Source of the DNA: Proteiniphilum sp. UBA5267
Lineage (GTDB): Bacteria; Bacteroidota; Bacteroidia; Bacteroidales; Dysgonomonadaceae
Length of the DNA stretch: 10,076 nucleotides
Assembly (NCBI GenBank): GCA_002411515.1
Contig: DHTF01000074.1
Location: 1-10,076, forward strand
Reading direction: 5' to 3'
Both the position numbers and the translations under genes were made by a program. Positions 6,805 to 10,076 of this stretch are shown here, one piece after another. The notes under the pieces were generated by a model. That model was not told where the DNA came from and made no database searches. It saw only the letters and a program-made list of their open reading frames with translations. Within the stretch, counting starts at the first letter, position 1. Each line of letters opens with the position of its first letter.

Positions 6805-7803
6805 TTATTTACCCTTTGGTGATTTGTAAAACTGCTCAAATTCGAAGGTCTGATGCCCTTGCGTTCCTTTTGCCATTTCGAAGACCTCCATGGCCCTAAC
6901 AAAATCCGTTTTCAACAGTTCTCCCTTTTTTACTTTTTTCTCTCCGGGGTTCATCATCTCCAACACTTTTTCCAGCATCCAGCGCTGGTGAACCCTGTTG
7001 TTTGGTAGGTGCGCCTTGTTCATCTCCCCAATCACCAGATCGATGGCATACTCCCGATGCTGGTTGGCATACTCCCACCCTTTCAAAGTAGCCTTCAAGA
7101 AACCGGCATATGCATCACCTTTGCTATTGAGGGAATCCTCCAGGCAATAGAGTCCATCTTCCGGAATATCCAGGTTATAGTCGGAAAAGAAAAAGGTGTT
7201 CAATTCATTCTCATCAATTCCACAATTATTAATCTGATCATATTCATTGTAATACATGACCAACAGGGCATCCACCCCATCCACAAGAAAAAGGTTTACT
7301 GTCTGCAATATCCTGACAAGGTCCATCCGAATACCATGTTCCTGCATAAAGGCAAGGGGTACATCTTCGAATCCACTGCTCCAGATTCCCAGTTTTTTGT
7401 TGTGTAGTTTTTGTGGTGAATCAATACCGCTCTTCTTTTTGGTGACCATCAGGAGTGCCGAATGCTGGGATAGCTGACCGATATTCACCAGCGGAACACC
7501 ACTTGCCCGCTGTCCTATGGCATCGAGCATAAACGTGGAGACCACATCGGCTTTTCCTTGCTTGAGTAAATCGAGTGAGGCAATGTTTGCAGTGGAGTGC
7601 TGGATATCCACATCCAGTCCCTCCTCCTGGTAAAATCCCTGGTCCTGTGCGACATAGTAACCGGCAAACTGGGCCTGCGGAATCCAGTGAGGCGTAAAGA
7701 CCAACCTCTCATTTTGTGCCAGACAATTATTCCAACCAAACAATAAAAATGCAAGCCCCATGAGGAGGGCAATGCATCGGTAGCTGTATGTGAAGCGTTT
7801 CAA
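6805..7803 (-). CDS. NMT1/THI5-like periplasmic substrate-binding protein
   Basis: 332 residues. The N-terminal signal peptide has basic MKRFTYSYR, a hydrophobic core at 11-24 and probable cleavage near CLAQ (27-30); there is no proper lipobox. The mature protein begins with LVFTPHWIPQAQFAGYYVAQ and DQGFYQEEGLDVDI, the signature of NMT1/THI5 (ThiY-like) binding proteins, followed by LDLLKQGKADVVST, KLHNKKLGIW and LVDGVDALLVMYYNE as in the two-lobed periplasmic fold. The QFAGYY variant is, from memory, also frequent where this domain forms the sensor part of histidine kinases and diguanylate cyclases. No permease or ATPase gene lies nearby; the next gene on the same strand, 56 bases downstream, is the membrane SpoIIE phosphatase. 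It is therefore more likely a ligand-loaded co-receptor than a transport component. In the known family ligands are pyrimidine or thiamine precursors and other small organics; the ligand here cannot be read. Confidence 0.9.
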   Translation of the reverse strand: MKRFTYSYRCIALLMGLAFLLFGWNNCLAQNERLVFTPHWIPQAQFAGYYVAQDQGFYQEEGLDVDIQHSTANIASLDLLKQGKADVVSTFMLDAIGQRASGVPLVNIGQLSQHSALLMVTKKKSGIDSPQKLHNKKLGIWSSGFEDVPLAFMQEHGIRMDLVRILQTVNLFLVDGVDALLVMYYNEYDQINNCGIDENELNTFFFSDYNLDIPEDGLYCLEDSLNSKGDAYAGFLKATLKGWEYANQHREYAIDLVIGEMNKAHLPNNRVHQRWMLEKVLEMMNPGEKKVKKGELLKTDFVRAMEVFEMAKGTQGHQTFEFEQFYKSPKGK

Positions 7804-7997
7804 TTCAAGATTATATTAGATGATCACAAAATATGTTTTAATCCTGCAAGTTTACATAAAATTTTCGAATTACTGGTTGTTTTTATTATTTATTTCAGAT
7901 GACGACGTTCAGTTTATAGCCCTGATAATCATTTTTATTCCAACTCCAGTCGAACAAATTGGTCTTTCAATGGTTAACCGTGTTAAATAAAAGAGAG
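7804..7997. promoter_or_regulatory. Divergent promoter region between the binding protein and the monooxygenase
   Basis: A 194-base AT-rich gap between divergent genes, so it must carry at least one promoter in each direction unless one gene is read from farther away. Toward the binding protein a near-match TATTTTG (7828-7834, one base short of TAnnTTTG) lies about 25-30 bases before the ATG, without a clear -33 partner. Toward the monooxygenase no exact consensus is seen. AAGAGAG directly abuts the ATG at 7998, too close to act as a normal ribosome-binding site. The location is certain; the elements are weak. Confidence 0.4.
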
Positions 7998-9014
7998 ATG
8001 TTACAAAATTTAAAATTTTCCATCCTTGATTTGGCCTATTACACGGAAAATGACCCTACTCCCGGTGATGTGTTACAGCACTCCACAGAGGTTGCCCGAA
8101 TGGCCGATAAGCTGGGTTATCACCGCTATTGGTTTGCCGAGCATCACAACAGTGCAGCATTGATGAGCATGTTTCCCGAGATCATGATCGCCCATGTAGC
8201 TGCCAATACGGAACACATCCGTGTGGGCAGCGGCGGGGTTATGCTCCCTAACCACAGTGCACTGAGTGTGGCAGAACGGTTTTCGATGCTCGAAGCGTTG
8301 CATCCGGGGCGTATTGACCTGGGCATAGGCCGTGCACCCGGTACCGACGGCAGGACAGCCCTTGCTCTGCGCCGCTCGTGGGAAATAATGAAGGAGGATA
8401 CTTTTCCCGGCCAACTCGACGACCTGCTGGGTTACTTAGCCCACAACCTCCCAGTAGATCATCCTTTCTCCAAGGTGATTGCCAATCCCGACCCGTCGCT
8501 TGCACCCGATATATACATGTTGGGATCGAGCGGAGGCGGCGTACAGTTCGCCCTGGAGAAAGGACTTGGTTTTGTCTTTGCCGGACAGATTAATGCAGAG
8601 ATGGCAGTTCCGGTGCTAAAGTACTATCGGGATAACTTCAAGCCTTCCATTTATTATGATGAGCCCAGAAGCATCCTCTCCATCAGTGTCTTCACAGCCG
8701 ATACCGAGGAGGAAGCGAACTACCTCGCAGCCCCTACCCTGCTGATGTGGACCCTGCTCTCCACCGGAAAACGATTTAAATCTTTTCCCACCAGCAAGGA
8801 GGCCAACGACTATCCTTACACGCTGCAGGAGAAAGCTATCAGGGAGCAGCAGCTGTCTAAATTTGTGATCGGCACTCCCGGAAAAGTAGCCGAACAGCTG
8901 CATGATTGGGCAGACAAAACCGGCGTGAATGAGATCATGCTGGTAGACGGCTATGCCGAGATGGAAGCGCGGAAGAACGGTTATGCCCTCCTGGCAAAAG
9001 AGTTCGGTTTATGA
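7998..9014 (+). CDS. Luciferase-like (LLM class, MsnO8-type) flavin-dependent oxidoreductase
   Basis: 338 residues, full length for the bacterial luciferase-like group 1 (MsnO8/YhbW-like) family. Diagnostic segments: FSILDLAYYTEND (7-19), LGYHRYWFAEHHN (39-51), IRVGSGGVMLPNHSALSVAE (74-93), LHPGRIDLGIGRAPGTD (101-117), YMLGSSGGG (173-181), GFVFAGQIN (191-199) and the C-terminal IGTPGKVAEQL (291-301). These are TIM-barrel strands and loops that bind reduced FMN. The family uses FMNH2 and oxygen to oxidise small organics, but the substrate of this group is generally unknown. Cytoplasmic. I use the start at 7998 because the family begins almost directly with the first strand; an in-frame ATG at 7959 would add 13 residues without family support. 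It is the only complete plus-strand gene, divergent from the binding-protein operon and convergent with the ThuA gene (36-base gap). A decayed relative of its 3' end lies near 4385. Confidence 0.95.
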   Translation: MLQNLKFSILDLAYYTENDPTPGDVLQHSTEVARMADKLGYHRYWFAEHHNSAALMSMFPEIMIAHVAANTEHIRVGSGGVMLPNHSALSVAERFSMLEALHPGRIDLGIGRAPGTDGRTALALRRSWEIMKEDTFPGQLDDLLGYLAHNLPVDHPFSKVIANPDPSLAPDIYMLGSSGGGVQFALEKGLGFVFAGQINAEMAVPVLKYYRDNFKPSIYYDEPRSILSISVFTADTEEEANYLAAPTLLMWTLLSTGKRFKSFPTSKEANDYPYTLQEKAIREQQLSKFVIGTPGKVAEQLHDWADKTGVNEIMLVDGYAEMEARKNGYALLAKEFGL

Positions 9015-9050
9015 TATTTTCGGTGGAAGGATAACCGCTCCCCAGTTTTT

Positions 9051-9848
9051 TCACCGACCATACACTGGCTGTATCCATTTTTCGGGTGCCTCGTGCAGGC
9101 TCATTGCCGCCCAGCGAATGCCGCGCTGCATGATCTCCAGTGCTTCGGGAACCTCGAAATCTTTGGCCACATGTCCCAGGGATGAGTAAAAGACCCGCCC
9201 CTTGCCATACATCTTCTTCCAGACCACAGGTATGACAGCCCCATCGATCCAGGGAGCATGATCTCCACTGAAGATTGTTGTAGCCAGCACCTTCAAATTG
9301 GGATCCACATGCAAGTAATACTGTTCAGAGTTCATGTGAAAATCCTTCAATCCCTTTGTTATCTTGTCCTCATGATCGGTAATGTTTACATCGTATCGGA
9401 TTACCCCTCCGGGGTGTGCCACCCACTGGCCGCCCACCATAAACTGAAACTCCGTGTTGTTCCGAAACGCATCGCCGATGCCGCCATGCCAGCCGGCCAG
9501 TCCCACGCCCCGTTTTACAGCCGTAAGCAACCCTTCCTCCTGTTTCCCGGTGATGGTGCCCATGGTCCATATCTGTACCACCAGGTCGAGGCTGTTCATC
9601 AGCGTGCTGTCGGTATAAACATCCAGGTTGTCGCTCACTACCACCTCAGCCCCTTCCGATCGTATCCAGGGCACAAATATATCGCGTGTTGGCACCGGAT
9701 CGTGTCCCTCCCAACCTCCATAAACAAACAGCACTTTTTTCCCTTTCAGGGAATGATCGCTCTGTTGGGCCATCAGGGAGGAGGAGATTGTCGTTGTCAT
9801 CAGAAGCAAAGAAAAATAAAAGATAATTTTTTTGTCGATAAGCATCAT
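9051..9848 (-). CDS. Secreted ThuA-domain protein
   Basis: 265 residues: a signal peptide (1-27, hydrophobic core IIFYFSLLLMTTTISSSL, cleavage after LMA) and one ThuA (trehalose-utilisation) domain with a class I glutamine-amidotransferase-like fold. Family marks are KVLFVYGGWEGHDP (38-51), a motif GLAGWHGG (116-123) where amidotransferases carry the nucleophile, WVAHPGG (142-148), the SEQYY segment (174-178), PVVWKKMYGKGRVFYSSLGHV (207-227) and RGIRWAA (242-248). The loop has no Cys nucleophile, as is usual for ThuA proteins, so a classical amidotransferase reaction is unlikely. Secreted ThuA proteins in Bacteroidota often neighbour Gfo/Idh/MocA oxidoreductases and sugar isomerases; here the C-terminal part of such an oxidoreductase precedes it by 54 bases on the same strand. 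A role in periplasmic carbohydrate or keto-sugar breakdown is inferred. The first Met is taken as start; the second Met is equally possible. Confidence 0.92.
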   Translation of the reverse strand: MMLIDKKIIFYFSLLLMTTTISSSLMAQQSDHSLKGKKVLFVYGGWEGHDPVPTRDIFVPWIRSEGAEVVVSDNLDVYTDSTLMNSLDLVVQIWTMGTITGKQEEGLLTAVKRGVGLAGWHGGIGDAFRNNTEFQFMVGGQWVAHPGGVIRYDVNITDHEDKITKGLKDFHMNSEQYYLHVDPNLKVLATTIFSGDHAPWIDGAVIPVVWKKMYGKGRVFYSSLGHVAKDFEVPEALEIMQRGIRWAAMSLHEAPEKWIQPVYGR

Positions 9849-9902
9849 GTCAAGTTATTTTGTTGTTGTCGGTAATTCATCCGTTTACAGACGAATGTCG
9901 GT

Positions 9903-10076
9903 TCATGATTCCCAATAGGGCAGTTTATAAGGTTCCCTGTAGGTATAATGGTACAACCTGTGAGCCATTGCCTCCTTGTCGTCACCAAAGCTCAGTGTCG
10001 CCGGATCCCACTTCACGGGCCTGTTCAGTTCGGTGGCAATGTTGATCAGACAGCAGAGGATGTTGGTGCTGCAGCC
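9903..10076 (-). CDS. Gfo/Idh/MocA family oxidoreductase, C-terminal fragment (5' part outside window)
   Basis: The minus strand from the window edge reads 57 codons ending with TGA at 9903-9905, too short and open-ended to stand alone. The segment reads LINIATELNRPVKWDPATLSF, then GDDKEAMAHRLYHYTYREPYKLPY. This is the standard end of secreted Bacteroidota Gfo/Idh/MocA oxidoreductases: a helix, RPVKWDP, GD-EAN/EAM and a final REPYKLP. The N-terminal NAD-binding domain is not in the window. These enzymes are NAD(P)-dependent oxidoreductases acting on sugars or sugar derivatives. It is followed by the ThuA gene after 54 bases and is probably in the same operon. The exact substrate is not readable. 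Confidence 0.85.
   Translation of the reverse strand, partial: GCSTNILCCLINIATELNRPVKWDPATLSFGDDKEAMAHRLYHYTYREPYKLPYWES

Noticed and set aside
6805..7803. Reading the binding protein as part of an ABC importer
   Set aside because: No permease or ATPase gene is present on either side; the next gene is a receptor phosphatase. A transport role with distant partner genes cannot be excluded but is not supported here.
9015..9060. Possible bidirectional terminator between the convergent monooxygenase and ThuA genes
   Set aside because: A T-run (9045-9051) follows a CGGT...ACCG pairing, but the stem is only four bases with a long loop; CGGTG with CACCG needs a 26-base loop. The evidence is too weak to call.

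Overview
The window looks like chromosomal DNA of a Bacteroidota member, most likely order Bacteroidales and perhaps near Dysgonomonadaceae. The genus is a guess; the phylum rests on gene content and style. The signs are an ECF sigma factor / single-pass anti-sigma / secreted protein / outer-membrane barrel operon, starts without strong Shine-Dalgarno sequences, one good match to the Bacteroidales promoter (-33 TTTG, -7 TAnnTTTG), and a secreted ThuA protein beside a Gfo/Idh/MocA oxidoreductase.

Layout, left to right. (1) 3-1622, minus: a DUF438 / hemerythrin-like / PAS / DUF1858 protein whose last codon lies on the window edge. (2) 1773-4214, minus: a four-gene operon read as sigma factor (3660-4214), anti-sigma (3211-3663, ATGA overlap), small secreted protein (2730-3170) and outer-membrane beta-barrel (1773-2678), probably a self-contained envelope regulon. 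(3) 4215-4467: an intergenic stretch with a 13-bp palindrome just upstream of the sigma start and a short degenerate remnant of a luciferase-like monooxygenase gene. (4) 4468-7803, minus: a three-gene operon read as NMT1/THI5-type periplasmic binding protein, membrane Cache-HAMP-SpoIIE phosphatase and STAS anti-sigma antagonist. There is no ABC permease or ATPase, so it reads as a signalling module rather than a transporter. (5) 7998-9014, plus: an intact luciferase-like flavin monooxygenase, divergent from that operon. (6) 9051-10076, minus: a secreted ThuA-domain protein preceded by the C-terminal end of a Gfo/Idh/MocA oxidoreductase, a sugar-catabolism pairing, convergent with the monooxygenase.

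The main biological theme is signal transduction: two different sigma-regulation strategies (ECF/anti-sigma and partner switching) lie side by side, with a PAS/hemerythrin-like sensor protein next to them. The most interesting unit is the binding protein-phosphatase-STAS operon, a candidate pathway in which a periplasmic solute-binding protein acts as a co-receptor for a partner-switching phosphatase. It is flanked by an intact monooxygenase gene on one side and a directly oriented remnant of a related gene on the other, suggesting that a rearrangement shaped this locus.

No tRNA, rRNA, CRISPR array, complete insertion sequence or riboswitch was recognised. No stretch longer than 300 bases lacks a gene.
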